64,000 bases of DNA from Lysinibacillus parviboronicapiens (GCF_003049575.1 NZ_PYWI01000019.1:1-64000), one strand, 5' to 3'; shown: positions 33,890 through 47,372, counted from the stretch's first letter. Notes: generated from the sequence alone by a model not told the origin. Made by a program: numbers and translations.

Positions 33890-34027
33890 ATGCAATCCAT
33901 CAAAAAAAATGAGCATCTACGTTTTATAGGTTTGACACTGTTTTATTTCATCGTCTTGGTATTACTATTTTTAATTCATGGCTTCCATGATATGAACGCC
34001 GGGCCATTTATATATACGGAATTTTAG
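33890..34027 (+). CDS. dltX: D-Ala-teichoic acid biosynthesis protein DltX
   Basis: 45 residues, MQSIKKNEHLRFIGLTLFYF and so on, ending GPFIYTEF. GGAGGTGGATAG precedes the ATG. One membrane helix (about 12-30) and the conserved C-terminal FIY-x-EF motif identify it as DltX, which helps DltB and DltD move D-alanine across the membrane. It lies 17 bp before dltA. Confidence 0.92.
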   Translation: MQSIKKNEHLRFIGLTLFYFIVLVLLFLIHGFHDMNAGPFIYTEF

Positions 34028-34044
34028 AAAAAGGAGATTTTAAT

Positions 34045-35517
34045 ATGTTAAGTGTAATAGCCGCTATTCGAGATGCGGCCCTACAAAATCCTAATCATCC
34101 AGCTTACGAAACCAATAATGAGTCAATAACATATGGTGAACTTTGGGATTACTCGGATTGTTTAGCACATCATTTAATGGCACTAAAGTTAACAAGACAA
34201 CAGCCTATTATTGTTTACGGACATATGTCCCCTTTACAGCTTGTTGCTTTTTTAGGCACCGTTAAATCAGGGCATCCATATGTACCCGTCGATTCTTCTA
34301 CACCAGCGGAGCGCCTTCAAGTCATTATAGAAGCATCAGAAGCTTGCCTGTTACTTACGACAGAGGAATTAACTACGCCCCTATCCATTCCCGTAGTAGC
34401 AGTAAGCGACTGTATGACACAAAAAACAAACACGACAATTCAGCCTACCACTTGGGTAAAAGATCAAGAGATTCATTACATCATCTACACATCAGGCTCT
34501 ACTGGGAAGCCAAAAGGTGTCCAAATTACGGCAAATAATTTAGCTCATTTTGTAGCTTGGATGAATGAGCACTTCCCTATCCAGCAATCAGGTGTATTTC
34601 TAAATCAAGCACCTTACTCCTTTGATCTGTCTGTGATGGATTTGTATCCTTCACTAGTTGGGGGACACACGCTTTACGCCATCACACATGAACAAATTTC
34701 GAATCCAAAGTCATTATTCGATGATTTAGCAGGCTCAGGTATAGGTGTGTGGACTTCTACCCCGTCCTTTGCCAAAATGTGTTTGATGAATAAGGATTGG
34801 CATCAGGGATTAATGCCCGCTTTAAATACATTCTTGTTCTGTGGCGAGATTTTGCCTAAAAAAGTCGTAAAAGAATTAATGCTTCGCTTCCCACAAGCTT
34901 CTATCTTCAATTTATATGGACCGACTGAAACAACAGTTGCCGTTTCATACGTTGAAGTAACTAAAGAACTTTTGCAACGATTTGAACAGTTACCGATTGC
35001 TTCTATGACTGAGCCTAATCTATCTCTACACGAAAATGGTGAGATTATCATCTCTGGGCCAACTGTAAGTGCAGGCTATCTTGGAGCACCAGATTTAACG
35101 TCAAAGGCATTTCCTTTAGTAGAGGGCTCTCGTGTTTATAAAACAGGGGATATTGGCTATGAAAAGGATGGTTACTTATTCTTTGCAGGCCGAAAGGATT
35201 TCCAGGTGAAATTGCATGGCTATCGATTAGAAATTGAAGAAATTGAAAAACAGATTGGCGATTTATCGCCTGTAAATGGCTGTGTCGTTGTTCCTGTGAT
35301 AAAAGGGGATGACATTGTATCGCTAAGTGCTTATATTGTTCTTCGTGACCAGCTTTTAGATTCGGCATTCCAGATGACGAAACAGCTTAAATCTTTATTA
35401 TCGGATCGATTACCTTCTTACATGATTCCAAAAAAATTCATATACATCGACTCATTACCTTTAAATACAAATGGTAAGGTTGATCGTAAAGGATTGGCGG
35501 TTATGGAGAAAGTATGA
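34045..35517 (+). CDS. dltA: D-alanine:DltC ligase
   Basis: 490 residues, with AAAAAGGAGATTTTAAT before the ATG. It is an adenylation-domain enzyme of the usual DltA length. Motifs are YIIYTSGSTGKPKGV (P-loop, about 149-163), FNLYGPTETTVA, YKTGDIGYEKDG and the final NGKVDRKGL lysine. It activates D-alanine with ATP and loads it on the DltC carrier in the cytosol, first step of teichoic-acid D-alanylation. Its stop overlaps the dltB start (ATGA). Confidence 0.96.
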   Translation: MLSVIAAIRDAALQNPNHPAYETNNESITYGELWDYSDCLAHHLMALKLTRQQPIIVYGHMSPLQLVAFLGTVKSGHPYVPVDSSTPAERLQVIIEASEACLLLTTEELTTPLSIPVVAVSDCMTQKTNTTIQPTTWVKDQEIHYIIYTSGSTGKPKGVQITANNLAHFVAWMNEHFPIQQSGVFLNQAPYSFDLSVMDLYPSLVGGHTLYAITHEQISNPKSLFDDLAGSGIGVWTSTPSFAKMCLMNKDWHQGLMPALNTFLFCGEILPKKVVKELMLRFPQASIFNLYGPTETTVAVSYVEVTKELLQRFEQLPIASMTEPNLSLHENGEIIISGPTVSAGYLGAPDLTSKAFPLVEGSRVYKTGDIGYEKDGYLFFAGRKDFQVKLHGYRLEIEEIEKQIGDLSPVNGCVVVPVIKGDDIVSLSAYIVLRDQLLDSAFQMTKQLKSLLSDRLPSYMIPKKFIYIDSLPLNTNGKVDRKGLAVMEKV

Positions 35518-36677
35518 CGCCTTATGGAAATATCGCTTTTTTCATCATAATTAGTATTTTATTGATACCTACTATTCTATTAGGACTAAGCGGGAAAACG
35601 GCCAAGCGCTATAATATTTTTATTTCAATAGTTATTTTAGCCATTATTTTCGGTCATTCAGTCAACGGTACTGTTTCACTTGTACTTTTCACCTTATTCC
35701 AATTAGTACTGATTATTAGTTACCAAAAATATCGGTTGCAAAAAAACAGCACTATGGTATTTGTCAAAGCCGTAGTACTTGCTATTTTTCCACTGGTACT
35801 TGTGAAGGTACTACCAATTCTAGGACTACATCATTTATTTGGTTTTCTTGGCGTGTCCTACATTACCTTTAAATCTGTACAAATGATTTTAGAAACACGC
35901 GATGGCCTGATAAAAGATAAAATTTCTGTGATAGAACTTGCATACTTCTTATTGTTCTTTCCAACAGTATCCTCCGGTCCAATCGATCGCTGGCGCCGCT
36001 TTTATAAAGATATGCAAACAGTGCCCTCTGCTAATGACTATCAAAAGCTACTGTTCAGTGGCATTAACTATATATTTGTAGGGTTTTTATATAAATTTAT
36101 TTTAGCTTACCTTATTTATAATTATACGCTTATTTATTTACCTAACCATACGTATAACTATTTGACACCTTTTCAAGGACATATAGCGTATATGTATATG
36201 TACAGCTTTTATTTATTTTTCGATTTTGCGGGTTACAGTGCATTTGCTGTTGGTGTTAGTCGCATTATGGGCATTCAAACACCGATTAACTTTAACCGAC
36301 CGTTTACAAGTCGTAATATTAAAGATTTTTGGAATCGCTGGCATATGAGCCTTTCCTTCTGGTTTAGAGATTATGTCTATATGCGGTTTGTGCTATGGAT
36401 GACGAAAAAAAAATGGATTAAAAACAAGTACACTGTTTCGTATCTTGGCTTCTTTTTACTATTCTTTTTAATGGGTATTTGGCATGGACTCGAATGGCAC
36501 TATGTCGTGTACGGACTGTATCATGCCATGCTAATTATCAGCTTCGATAAATTTGAACGCTGGAACAAAAAACATAAACGCTGGCCAAAAAATAAATGGA
36601 CACATGCAATAGGCGTATTTATCACCTTTAATGCGGTTTGTTTTGGTTTCTATATTTTTTCAGGTCAATTATTTTAA
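35514..36677 (+). CDS. dltB: MBOAT acyltransferase DltB
   Basis: 387 residues with about ten membrane helices. MBOAT signatures are SSGPIDRWRRF, FNRPFTSRNIKDFWNRWHMS and the catalytic His in GIWHGLEWHYVVYG. It takes D-alanine from DltC at the membrane and passes it outward with DltX and DltD. Overlaps dltA by 4 bp. Confidence 0.95.
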   Translation: MTPYGNIAFFIIISILLIPTILLGLSGKTAKRYNIFISIVILAIIFGHSVNGTVSLVLFTLFQLVLIISYQKYRLQKNSTMVFVKAVVLAIFPLVLVKVLPILGLHHLFGFLGVSYITFKSVQMILETRDGLIKDKISVIELAYFLLFFPTVSSGPIDRWRRFYKDMQTVPSANDYQKLLFSGINYIFVGFLYKFILAYLIYNYTLIYLPNHTYNYLTPFQGHIAYMYMYSFYLFFDFAGYSAFAVGVSRIMGIQTPINFNRPFTSRNIKDFWNRWHMSLSFWFRDYVYMRFVLWMTKKKWIKNKYTVSYLGFFLLFFLMGIWHGLEWHYVVYGLYHAMLIISFDKFERWNKKHKRWPKNKWTHAIGVFITFNAVCFGFYIFSGQLF

Positions 36678-36699
36678 ACACTAAAGGAGAATGATTAAA

Positions 36700-36933
36700 A
36701 TGGAAAAACAACAAATACTAGAAATGCTCGTAGACTTATGTGAGGATGATATAGTGTTAGAAAACACGGACATCGATTTATTTGAAGAAGGGCTTCTTGA
36801 TTCTTTTGGTACCATCAATCTATTAGTAGAAATTGAAACTCGCTTTGATATCTCAGTGCCAATCACAGATTTTAATCGTGAGGAATGGAACACGCCTAAT
36901 CGTATTGCTGCGAAATTAGCTGAAAGACAATGA
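36700..36933 (+). CDS. dltC: D-alanyl carrier protein
   Basis: 77 residues from the ATG at 36,700, spaced 10 bases from AAGGAG; an ATG three codons earlier is too close to that site. The phosphopantetheine Ser lies in EEGLLDSFGTINL. It carries D-alanine as a thioester between DltA and DltB. Its end overlaps dltD by 4 bp. Confidence 0.95.
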   Translation: MEKQQILEMLVDLCEDDIVLENTDIDLFEEGLLDSFGTINLLVEIETRFDISVPITDFNREEWNTPNRIAAKLAERQ

Positions 36934-38105
36934 TTAAAAAAGGTTTTTTAGCACTTTTAGTAGCATTTGTTCTATTTGCTGCCTTTGTTTTCTTTCCGAA
37001 TTCTTGGATAAAGGCATGGATTTCAGACGCACATGTTGAACAAGCAAAGACCAGTATGGCCCCCTTGATGTTTCAAGGCATGTATTTACAGGAACGCATG
37101 TTACAAGAGTCTAATTCTATGCCATTATACGGTTCTTCGGAGTTAAATCGTTTTGACCCCTTTCATCCTTATAATTACGTGCGTGCTACGGATGCCCCCT
37201 ATTCGACATTTATGATTGGACGTGGGGGTATGCAATCCATAACACACTTTTTAAATTTTGCTGCACAAGAGAAAAATTTAAAAGATAAAAAAATTGTCTT
37301 TATCATTTCGCCACAATGGTTCACAGAAAAAGGCATGGGAGAGCTTCATTTCTCGCCCAACTATTCCATGTTACATGCCTATGATTTAGCATTTAATAAG
37401 GAAATCGATGCCACACTTCGAAATGATGCGATGGAACGTCTACTGCAATTCGATACGGTAAAGCGTGACCATCTCTTACAAGCTATGTATCAATATAAAA
37501 TGTCTGATGGTAAGGAAAATCCAATTATGGGGCGTTTTGCTATGATGGCAGGTCATGTGCATAAAGCATTACTAGAGAAAAAGGATTTATATTACTCTCT
37601 TTTCCCTCATAAGTCTCATAATTTAAAAAGTAATGACAAGCTTATTACTAATCAAACATTTGAACAGCAACTACAACATGCAGAGGCCTACGGAGAAAAA
37701 CGTGTCTCAAATGAATTAATGATTGAAAATAAGTTTTACAAGCGACTGGAAAATTCTAACCTTAAAAAGTTAGAGGGCTTCCGTAAACATGAAAACTATA
37801 CTGAATCACCTGAATATAAGGATTTTCAGTTAGTCATTGATGTGTTGAAGGATGCAGGTGCGAAGCCTCTATTCGTGTCTATTCCAGTTAATGGTCGCTG
37901 GTATGATTACGGACACTACCCACAAGATCGTCGTCAGGAGTATTACAAAAAGATGGAGCAAGTATTAACAGCTGCAGATGTACCGTATGTCGATTTTTCT
38001 GACCACGAGTATGATCCATATTTTATTATGGATACGATTCATATTGCGTGGAAGGGCTGGGTATACCTAGACCAGGAACTCGATAAATATTGGGAACAAT
38101 CTTAA
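36930..38105 (+). CDS. dltD: Teichoic acid D-alanylation protein DltD
   Basis: 391 residues with an N-terminal membrane anchor (about 5-25), then an extracellular SGNH-like domain: MPLYGSSELNRFDPFHP has the catalytic Ser, and YVDFSDHEYDPYFIMDTIHI has the late Asp and His. It completes the transfer of D-alanine onto teichoic acids, lowering wall negative charge. Last gene of the operon. Confidence 0.95.
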   Translation: MIKKGFLALLVAFVLFAAFVFFPNSWIKAWISDAHVEQAKTSMAPLMFQGMYLQERMLQESNSMPLYGSSELNRFDPFHPYNYVRATDAPYSTFMIGRGGMQSITHFLNFAAQEKNLKDKKIVFIISPQWFTEKGMGELHFSPNYSMLHAYDLAFNKEIDATLRNDAMERLLQFDTVKRDHLLQAMYQYKMSDGKENPIMGRFAMMAGHVHKALLEKKDLYYSLFPHKSHNLKSNDKLITNQTFEQQLQHAEAYGEKRVSNELMIENKFYKRLENSNLKKLEGFRKHENYTESPEYKDFQLVIDVLKDAGAKPLFVSIPVNGRWYDYGHYPQDRRQEYYKKMEQVLTAADVPYVDFSDHEYDPYFIMDTIHIAWKGWVYLDQELDKYWEQS

Positions 38106-38113
38106 AGACAAAC

Positions 38114-38160
38114 AGGGTCAGTCCTAAGTGATCGTATTTATCACTCAGGGCTGACCCTTT
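38114..38160. terminator. Bidirectional terminator between dltD and the chemoreceptor-like gene
   Basis: AGGGTCAGTCCTAAGTGAT pairs with ATCACTCAGGGCTGACCCT and a short T-run follows. Confidence 0.85.
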
Positions 38161-38182
38161 AACTACAATATTTAAAAGATGT

Positions 38183-39004
38183 CTAACGCAATACTTCCTT
38201 CACATAATGCGCCATTTGCCCACTGACATCACTGAGCTTTTCGATAGCATCGCTAAACTGTTGCACGAGCTCTGCTTGTTCGTTCGAGGCAGCTTCTATA
38301 TGCCCGACACTTTCCATAAGGGCTTGTATATTACTTGTAATTGTTTTAAGGGATGTTTCAATCTGTTCTGTCGCAGTGGACGTTTCACTCGAAAGTTTAC
38401 GTACTTCTTGTGCCACAATATTAAATCCAGCACCATATTGTCCTGCACGTGCTGCCTCAATGGATGCATTTAAGCCTAGTAAATTTGTTTGCTTGGAAAT
38501 CGTTTTGATGAAGTCCGTCACCTCATTAGAGCGAGACGAGTTCTCTAACGCATGGCGAGATTTCTCAGCAATCGATTCACTCGTTGCTGATAATTCTTCA
38601 GAATGTGCTGCGATAGTATGTATTTTCGACTGTAATTCTTGAATAATAGATTGCAGGCTTTCCATAAAAGCTTCCACTTTACCCTGTGCCTCTATCGGAA
38701 AGAGCAAGCTTAATACCCCTACAACTGCACCATTTTCACGTACAGGATAGATTTCACTATTTATTGGAATACCAAAATGTTCTGTTGGAATACTGCGTTT
38801 AATAATTTTCCCCTTCACCACTTGCTGAAAATCTGGTGTATTCTCAGCGATAGAGCCAACCTTCAACTGTGTTTTTACCTTTGTACCATCTGTTACAAAT
38901 AGTACTTCCCTTGTGTCTTTATCATTTAATGTAATGGCAATGTCGTTATTAAATACTTCATGAAAAACCGGTAAAGTCTCAACTAATGATTGCAATACGC
39001 CCAT
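38183..39004 (-). CDS. Soluble methyl-accepting chemotaxis-like protein
   Basis: 273 residues from the ATG at 39,004, which follows AAGGAGGAATAGT; eight extra residues in the longer frame lack a ribosome site. An N-terminal PAS-like sensor domain (about 15-120; [20 protein letters not shown] strand) joins a short MCP signalling hairpin with the conserved tip [19 protein letters not shown]. No membrane segment is present. It resembles the soluble Bacillus receptor YfmS. It would sense an internal signal and feed the CheA/CheW array. Confidence 0.8.
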   Translation of the reverse strand: MGVLQSLVETLPVFHEVFNNDIAITLNDKDTREVLFVTDGTKVKTQLKVGSIAENTPDFQQVVKGKIIKRSIPTEHFGIPINSEIYPVRENGAVVGVLSLLFPIEAQGKVEAFMESLQSIIQELQSKIHTIAAHSEELSATSESIAEKSRHALENSSRSNEVTDFIKTISKQTNLLGLNASIEAARAGQYGAGFNIVAQEVRKLSSETSTATEQIETSLKTITSNIQALMESVGHIEAASNEQAELVQQFSDAIEKLSDVSGQMAHYVKEVLR

Positions 39005-39121
39005 ACTATTCCTCCTTATTTGTTTCAATTATAGCCTATCTGAAGTTGGAAAACTTCAATTTTTTTCCTCCATAACAGTTATACAATTTATTTTAAATAA
39101 CAAAAATAAGCACTGCTGCCT

Positions 39122-39164
39122 AAAAAAAATTGCCTCAAAAGCATTCATATACTTCTGAGGCAAT
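39122..39164 (-). terminator. Terminator of the glycolytic operon
   Basis: ATTGCCTCA/TGAGGCAAT stem with eight T on the minus strand, 60 bp behind eno. Confidence 0.85.
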
Positions 39165-39223
39165 TTATTTGAGTGAACTGCTCGACATTCGAAATGTATC
39201 AAGCAATTAAACATCAATGACAA

Positions 39224-42052
<2,829 letters not shown>

Positions 42053-42060
<8 letters not shown>

Positions 42061-42814
42061 TTGCTGCCGCCTCCAATAACTTTAAATATGAATCTGGTTG
42101 TAAGCTCGCGCCACCAACTAGTGCACCATCGATATGTTCTTTCGTTAATAATTCTTTAATATTGTCTGGTTTCACGCTACCGCCGTATTGAATGCGCACG
42201 GCCTCTGCTGTTTCACCATCATAAAGTTCTTTCACAACTGCACGAATCGCGCCACATACTTGGTTGGCATCGTCCGCTGTTGCAGTTTTACCTGTGCCAA
42301 TCGCCCAAATAGGTTCATAGGCGATGACCATATGCTCTACTTCTTGTGCAGAAAAACCAGCAAGTGCTGCAGTAATTTGACCAGCTACCTTGCGTTCTGT
42401 AATACCTGCTTCTCGTTCCTCAAGCGTTTCACCACAACATATTATTGGTACAATACTATGTGCCAAAGCTGCTGCGACCTTTTTATTTACCGCTTCATCA
42501 GTTTCATTATAATATTCACGTCGTTCAGAATGTCCTAAGATCACATAGTCTACTTCAACACTCGCAAGTTGTGCTGGGCTAATTTCCCCGGTAAAAGCAC
42601 CCTCATTTGCGTCATGCATCGTTTGTGCACCAATGGCTAGCTCAGATTCGCTAGCTACCTGTACAAGTGTTGGCAAGAATAGCGCCGGTGCGCAAATAAC
42701 AGCATCTACTTTGTCATTTGAAGGGAGTTTGTCCTGTACGGCATCGACAAACTGTATCGCCTCATCAAATGTCTTATACATTTTCCAGTTTCCTGCAATA
42801 ATTGGTTTACGCAT
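42053..42814 (-). CDS. tpiA: Triosephosphate isomerase
   Basis: 253 residues, a normal length. N-terminal [12 protein letters not shown] (Asn, Lys), catalytic His in [10 protein letters not shown], Glu in [13 protein letters not shown] and the phosphate loop [18 protein letters not shown]. Interconverts DHAP and glyceraldehyde-3-phosphate. Between pgk and gpmI. Confidence 0.98.
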
Positions 42815-42893
42815 CGTTGGTGTCCCCTATCTTTTATTTATCCCGAACTAACGGGTAGGTATGAAGTTTATTTGAAATCCACCGCTTAACCTT

Positions 42894-44078
42894 CTACTTA
42901 TCATTTAACGCTACAATACCAGGTAGTTCTTTACCTTCCATTAATTCAAGTGAAGCACCGCCACCTGTTGAGATGTGATCCATATTGTTCGCTACTTCGA
43001 ACTTTTCCACAGCCGCAGCAGAATCACCACCACCGATCACTGTATAGCCATTTGTTGTTGCCATTGCCTGTGCAACAGTTTTTGTACCATTAGCGAATTT
43101 ATCCATTTCAAAGACACCCATTGGGCCATTCCAGATGATTAACTTAGAATTTTTTATAACCTCAGCGTAATTTTCAGCTGTTTTTGGTCCGATATCTAGA
43201 CCCATCCAATCTGATGGAATCGCATTTACATCTACGATCTTCGTGTCAGCATCTTTTGAAAATTCGTTTGCTACAACAGCATCAATTGGCATATGTAGTT
43301 GCACGCCTTTTGCGTTCGCTTTTTCAATGAAAGATTTTGCTAACTCAATTTTATCTTCTTCTAATAATGAATTACCAACATCGTACCCCTGTGCTTTAAT
43401 GAAAGTAAATGATAGTCCACCACCGATAATTAAGTGATCTACCTTTTCTAATAAGCTTTCGATCACACCGATTTTATCTTTTACTTTGGCACCACCAATA
43501 ATCGCTGTAAACGGACGTTCTGGATTAGATAAAGCTTTACCAAGAACATCTAGCTCTTTTTGCATTAAGAAGCCGGATACAGCAGGTATATGCTTCGCAA
43601 TTCCTTCAGTTGACGCGTGTGCCCGGTGTGCTGCTCCAAAGGCATCATTGACATAAATATCCGCTATACTTGCAAATTGTGCGGCAAGTGCAGGATCATT
43701 TTTCTCTTCACCAGCATGGAAGCGCACGTTTTCAAGTAGTACGATATCGCCGTCTTGCATGTTGGCAACTGCTGCTTCTACAACTTCACCAATTGACTCA
43801 TCCAATTTTGTCACCGATTTGCCCATCAATTCAGCTAAGCGAATACCCACTGCTGTTAAACGCATACCTTCGTTGACTTCACCTTTTGGACGACCTAAAT
43901 GAGACGCTAAAATTACTTTAGCCCCCTGTTCTACTAAGTACTCGATTGTAGGAATAGCTGCCCGAATACGCGTTTCATCTGTAATTGCGCCATCAGCCAT
44001 TGGTACATTAAAATCTACACGTACGAAAACCCGCTTGCCTTTTACATCAATATCTTTCATTGTCTTTTTATTTAACAT
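42894..44078 (-). CDS. pgk: Phosphoglycerate kinase
   Basis: 394 residues from the ATG at 44,078 (GAAGGGGG eight bases before); the longer frame adds 23 residues without support. [38 protein letters not shown], nucleotide loops [11 protein letters not shown] and WNGPMGVFE, and the [12 protein letters not shown] motif are all present. It makes ATP from 1,3-bisphosphoglycerate. First gene after the gapA terminator. Confidence 0.97.
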   Translation of the reverse strand: MLNKKTMKDIDVKGKRVFVRVDFNVPMADGAITDETRIRAAIPTIEYLVEQGAKVILASHLGRPKGEVNEGMRLTAVGIRLAELMGKSVTKLDESIGEVVEAAVANMQDGDIVLLENVRFHAGEEKNDPALAAQFASIADIYVNDAFGAAHRAHASTEGIAKHIPAVSGFLMQKELDVLGKALSNPERPFTAIIGGAKVKDKIGVIESLLEKVDHLIIGGGLSFTFIKAQGYDVGNSLLEEDKIELAKSFIEKANAKGVQLHMPIDAVVANEFSKDADTKIVDVNAIPSDWMGLDIGPKTAENYAEVIKNSKLIIWNGPMGVFEMDKFANGTKTVAQAMATTNGYTVIGGGDSAAAVEKFEVANNMDHISTGGGASLELMEGKELPGIVALNDK

Positions 44079-44239
44079 GAAGAAACCCCCTTCAAAGTTT
44101 TTTGGCTCAAGTCTGTTATGTGCTTCCCCCATCTTGGTTCTACACAATTTCCACCGATGCCTTTATTTGTGAAAATACTTTTACTAAATAGTAGCAAAAG
44201 TCACGTTATATGTCTTTTAAAAAACTGTATTATTTTTTT

Positions 44240-44276
44240 ATCAAAAAAGGAGTAAGGGTAAACGTCCCCTACTCCC
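44240..44276 (-). terminator. Hairpin between gapA and pgk
   Basis: GGAGTA-GGG pairs with CCC-TACTCC type sequence, with a T-rich tail on the minus strand. Probably a partial terminator that lets cggR-gapA be expressed apart from pgk-eno, as is known for Bacillus. Confidence 0.5.
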
Positions 44277-44383
44277 ATTACCCTTGTATATTATATCTTT
44301 TAGATATTATAAAGGCTATACTTTTTATGCGTAAAAAGCGGTATTATGTCACACTTTTTACTTCAAATTACGAATTATGACAC

Positions 44384-45400
44384 TTATTTATGATTTAAAC
44401 CTTGTTGTGCCATATATAAAGCTAAGTCCATTAAGCGAGTTGAGTAACCAATTTCGTTATCATACCACGCAAGAACTTTTACCATGCTATTTTCTAATAC
44501 CATCGTAGAAAGACCATCTACAGTTGAAGAATTATGGTTGCCATTGTAGTCAATTGATACGAGCGGTAACTCATTGTAGCCTAAAATATCTTTCAGCTCA
44601 TTTTCAGAAGCTTCTTTTAAAGCAGCATTGATAGCATCTTTCGTCACCTCTGCTTTTAACTCGACAACTAAGTCCACACAAGAAACATTTGGTGTCGGTA
44701 CACGCATAGAGAAGCCATCTAATTTCCCTTTTAACTGTGGTAATACTTTAGAAACCGCAACTGCTGCTCCTGTTGTTGTAGGAATCATCGACACTGCTCC
44801 TGCGCGAGCGCGACGAGGATCAGAGTGCGGGAAATCTAGAATACGTTGGTCATTTGTATATGAGTGAATTGTTGTCATCATACCGCGTTCAATGCCGAAT
44901 TTTTCATCTAGCACTTTTGCTACTGGTGCAAGACAGTTTGTTGTACAAGATGCATTGGAAATCACATCATCAGTTTGTGGATTGTAATCCTGGTGGTTAA
45001 CACCCATTACAAATGTCGGCATGTCACCTTTCGCTGGCGCAGAAAGAATCGCCTTTTTTGCACCTGCTTCAATATGCTTGCTTACTTCTTCCATTGAACG
45101 GAATTTACCTGTACACTCAAGCACCACATCAACACCAAGCTCACCCCAAGGTAATTGCGCAGGGTCTTTTTCAGCAAATACTTTTACTTTTTTACCATTC
45201 ACTACGAAAGAATCGCCATCTGCATATACTTCAGCATCATAGATACCGTGTACAGAATCATATGTTAATAAATGCGCGAGTTGGCCAGCATCTGTTAAGT
45301 CATTCACTGCAACGACTTCAAATTCTTCCTGCTTCATTGCTTCACGAAATACTAATCGTCCAATACGTCCAAATCCATTGATTGCTAATTTTAATGCCAT
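44384..45400 (-). CDS. gapA: Glyceraldehyde-3-phosphate dehydrogenase (glycolytic)
   Basis: 338 residues from the ATG at 45,400 with TTGGAGGAATTTACA before it. NAD-binding LAINGFGRIGRLVFRE, catalytic Cys in SNASCTTNCLAPVAK (about 154), His near HSYTNDQRILD, and WYDNEIGYSTR near the end. NAD-dependent oxidation of glyceraldehyde-3-phosphate. Directly behind its regulator cggR. Confidence 0.97.
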   Translation of the reverse strand: MALKLAINGFGRIGRLVFREAMKQEEFEVVAVNDLTDAGQLAHLLTYDSVHGIYDAEVYADGDSFVVNGKKVKVFAEKDPAQLPWGELGVDVVLECTGKFRSMEEVSKHIEAGAKKAILSAPAKGDMPTFVMGVNHQDYNPQTDDVISNASCTTNCLAPVAKVLDEKFGIERGMMTTIHSYTNDQRILDFPHSDPRRARAGAVSMIPTTTGAAVAVSKVLPQLKGKLDGFSMRVPTPNVSCVDLVVELKAEVTKDAINAALKEASENELKDILGYNELPLVSIDYNGNHNSSTVDGLSTMVLENSMVKVLAWYDNEIGYSTRLMDLALYMAQQGLNHK

Positions 45401-45433
45401 TGTAAATTCCTCCAATAATGTTTGTATTTATAT

Positions 45434-46468
45434 TTACAGGTAACGTTCAGCAATTTCTTTTGCTGCCGCTTCATCCGTTATAAAAATAGTCTGCTTCGGC
45501 GCTACTTTAAAATAAGAAAGCATCGCGTTCACTTTTTGTTTACCTGCTGCCACCGCAATGACATGCTTACATTGCTCTACTTGTTCAAGCTGAATACCAA
45601 TCGTACGAATACGATGGACAATTGCTCCTTCGGCATTAAAGTAATAGCCAAACGCTTCACTGACAGCTCCTTTTTCCTCGAGAATCCGTAAATCCTCTGG
45701 CGACGAATTACGACGAACTGCCATTTCCTCCGCAGAGCCGATACCATGAATCACGCAGTCTGCCCGATCATAGTAAGCCATCATTTCAATAACCATTGGC
45801 TCTTTCAGCATCGCTTGATAGGCTTGCTCACTTAAATGCTCTGGTAAAAACAAAGTTCGATGTTGGGCATTCATCTGCATTGCAAATGTTGCGACAAGTG
45901 TATTGGCCTGCATTTGCATTTCATGTCCAATTCCCCCACGTGCAGCAACAAATGTTACGTTCTGCTTGGCGTCAATTGGTTGTAAAAATTGCGCAAGCGA
46001 AGCCACCGATTTGCCACCTGTAACAGCGACAACTTGCTCTCCAATAATGTTTGATAAAAATTGGTGTGCTGCCTCTTTACCAAGCAATGTCAATACCGTT
46101 TCATCTTCATTATAATCACCTGGTACAACAATCACATGTTGCAAGCCAAAACGTTTTTCGAGTAATTTAGCAAGCTGTGTAAGTCCAGACCATTCATAAA
46201 CCAATGCTCGTAGCTGTTCAATAACGGCGATGCCATCACTCGTACATACCATACCCAATTTTTGAATATCTAATAACCCTTGCTCACGTAAAATGTCTGT
46301 TTCTTTTCGTATTTCACGTTCTGTCATTTTTAGTGATTCTGCAAGTGTTCGTCGTCCAATAGGTTGCATTAGTTGAATCGATTGCAAGATGCGATATCTT
46401 GATTGAAGAAGCGGATACATTTCCGGAAGTAGTCTTTGCTGTGCCTCTGGTATGGTTAACATACACAT
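45434..46468 (-). CDS. cggR: Central glycolytic genes repressor
   Basis: 344 residues of the SorC/DeoR type. The N-terminal winged helix (SRYRILQSIQLMQPIGRRTL, ESLKMTEREIRKETDILREQ) is followed by a sugar-binding domain (VVAVTGGKSVASLAQFL; VAARGGIGHEMQMQA; VIHGIGSAEEMAVRR). It represses the operon until fructose-1,6-bisphosphate binds. The operator lies directly upstream. Confidence 0.94.
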   Translation of the reverse strand: MCMLTIPEAQQRLLPEMYPLLQSRYRILQSIQLMQPIGRRTLAESLKMTEREIRKETDILREQGLLDIQKLGMVCTSDGIAVIEQLRALVYEWSGLTQLAKLLEKRFGLQHVIVVPGDYNEDETVLTLLGKEAAHQFLSNIIGEQVVAVTGGKSVASLAQFLQPIDAKQNVTFVAARGGIGHEMQMQANTLVATFAMQMNAQHRTLFLPEHLSEQAYQAMLKEPMVIEMMAYYDRADCVIHGIGSAEEMAVRRNSSPEDLRILEEKGAVSEAFGYYFNAEGAIVHRIRTIGIQLEQVEQCKHVIAVAAGKQKVNAMLSYFKVAPKQTIFITDEAAAKEIAERYL

Positions 46469-46481
46469 CTACTACCTTTCT

Positions 46482-46528
46482 ATTATAATGGGACGTTTTT
46501 TATCCCACTGTATAAAATTATGTCCCAC
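46482..46528 (-). promoter_or_regulatory. CggR operator and -10 region
   Basis: On the minus strand GTGGGACATAATTTTATACA is followed by GTGGGATAAAAAACGTCCCA and then TATAAT. The two GGGA-type half-site pairs match the known CggR operator layout upstream of cggR-gapA. Confidence 0.7.
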
Positions 46529-46619
46529 TTATGATTTCATTATAATACTTAAATTAAAAAAGGGCAAGTAAATAATGGTATTCACATTTATTTATTTGAC
46601 CTAGCAGGCAAAGGTAAAA

Positions 46620-46653
46620 AACCACAAAAAAACTTTTTTATAGTTTTTTTGTG
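46620..46653. terminator. Terminator behind the 143-aa membrane protein gene
   Basis: CCACAAAAAAACT pairs with AGTTTTTTTGTGG around a short loop. Confidence 0.65.
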
Positions 46654-46698
46654 GCTTCTCATTTTTAAAAATCGGTTTATTTTATATGTAGAACATGT

Positions 46699-47130
46699 TT
46701 AAGCTACACGAAATGGTTTATTCATATGTAACAACCCGTAAATAATGAAAAAGATTCCGCAAGTAAATACATTTAGTATCATGTAAAAAATGCCATAGGT
46801 TTTATCACCTACCCATCGATAAAATATACGGTATATTAAATAATTTACAATAAGTATAACTATAAATCTTAATGGCAGAATAATTCCGACAATGAATAAG
46901 CAAGTAAATAGAATTACCATTTTCTTAGCTGAAGCTCTTCGTTCGATATCTGAATTGCCTTTTGCAATAAGTAAAAACATTATATATATGTTGATGATCG
47001 GTATAAAACTTAGATATGCAACTTCCTCGTAACCATTTGCTTTTGCAGTCCTATAATATATCAAAGACAAAATAACATAAAAAAGTATGAAATAAAGAAT
47101 TTCAAAAAAATGAATGTTCAAACAATACAC
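46699..47130 (-). CDS. Small membrane protein, 143 aa
   Basis: Four hydrophobic helices (about 5-25, 38-57, 70-93 and 110-135). The segment GYEEVAYLSFIPIINIY resembles short proteins of the DUF5684-type family (signal-peptidase-like small membrane proteins). An internal arginine/lysine stretch (IERRASAKK) faces the cytosol. The ribosome site GGGCGGGGAAG is good. Monocistronic. No function is known. Confidence 0.6.
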   Translation of the reverse strand: MYCLNIHFFEILYFILFYVILSLIYYRTAKANGYEEVAYLSFIPIINIYIMFLLIAKGNSDIERRASAKKMVILFTCLFIVGIILPLRFIVILIVNYLIYRIFYRWVGDKTYGIFYMILNVFTCGIFFIIYGLLHMNKPFRVA

Positions 47131-47323
47131 TTCCCCGCCCTTTTGTTAAATCCAATCCATACAATAACTTATTTACCAATAAATTTCCATGAATATTTTT
47201 ACCTAATTAATCGTTATAAAACCAAAAATAAGTATTTTGTAAAAGGATAAAAAAACTTAGGAGCATCATTGTTTTGAAAACCGTGTACTTCGGTAATAAG
47301 AAACAATCTGTTCTCACCCTCTA

Positions 47324-47369
47324 CAAAAAAAATCTCGTAACCTTCAATTGCGGTTACGAGATTTTTTGT
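47324..47369 (-). terminator. Terminator of the 40-aa gene
   Basis: AATCTCGTAACC pairs with GGTTACGAGATT, with T/A runs on both sides, directly behind the stop. Confidence 0.75.
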
Positions 47370-47372
47370 CAA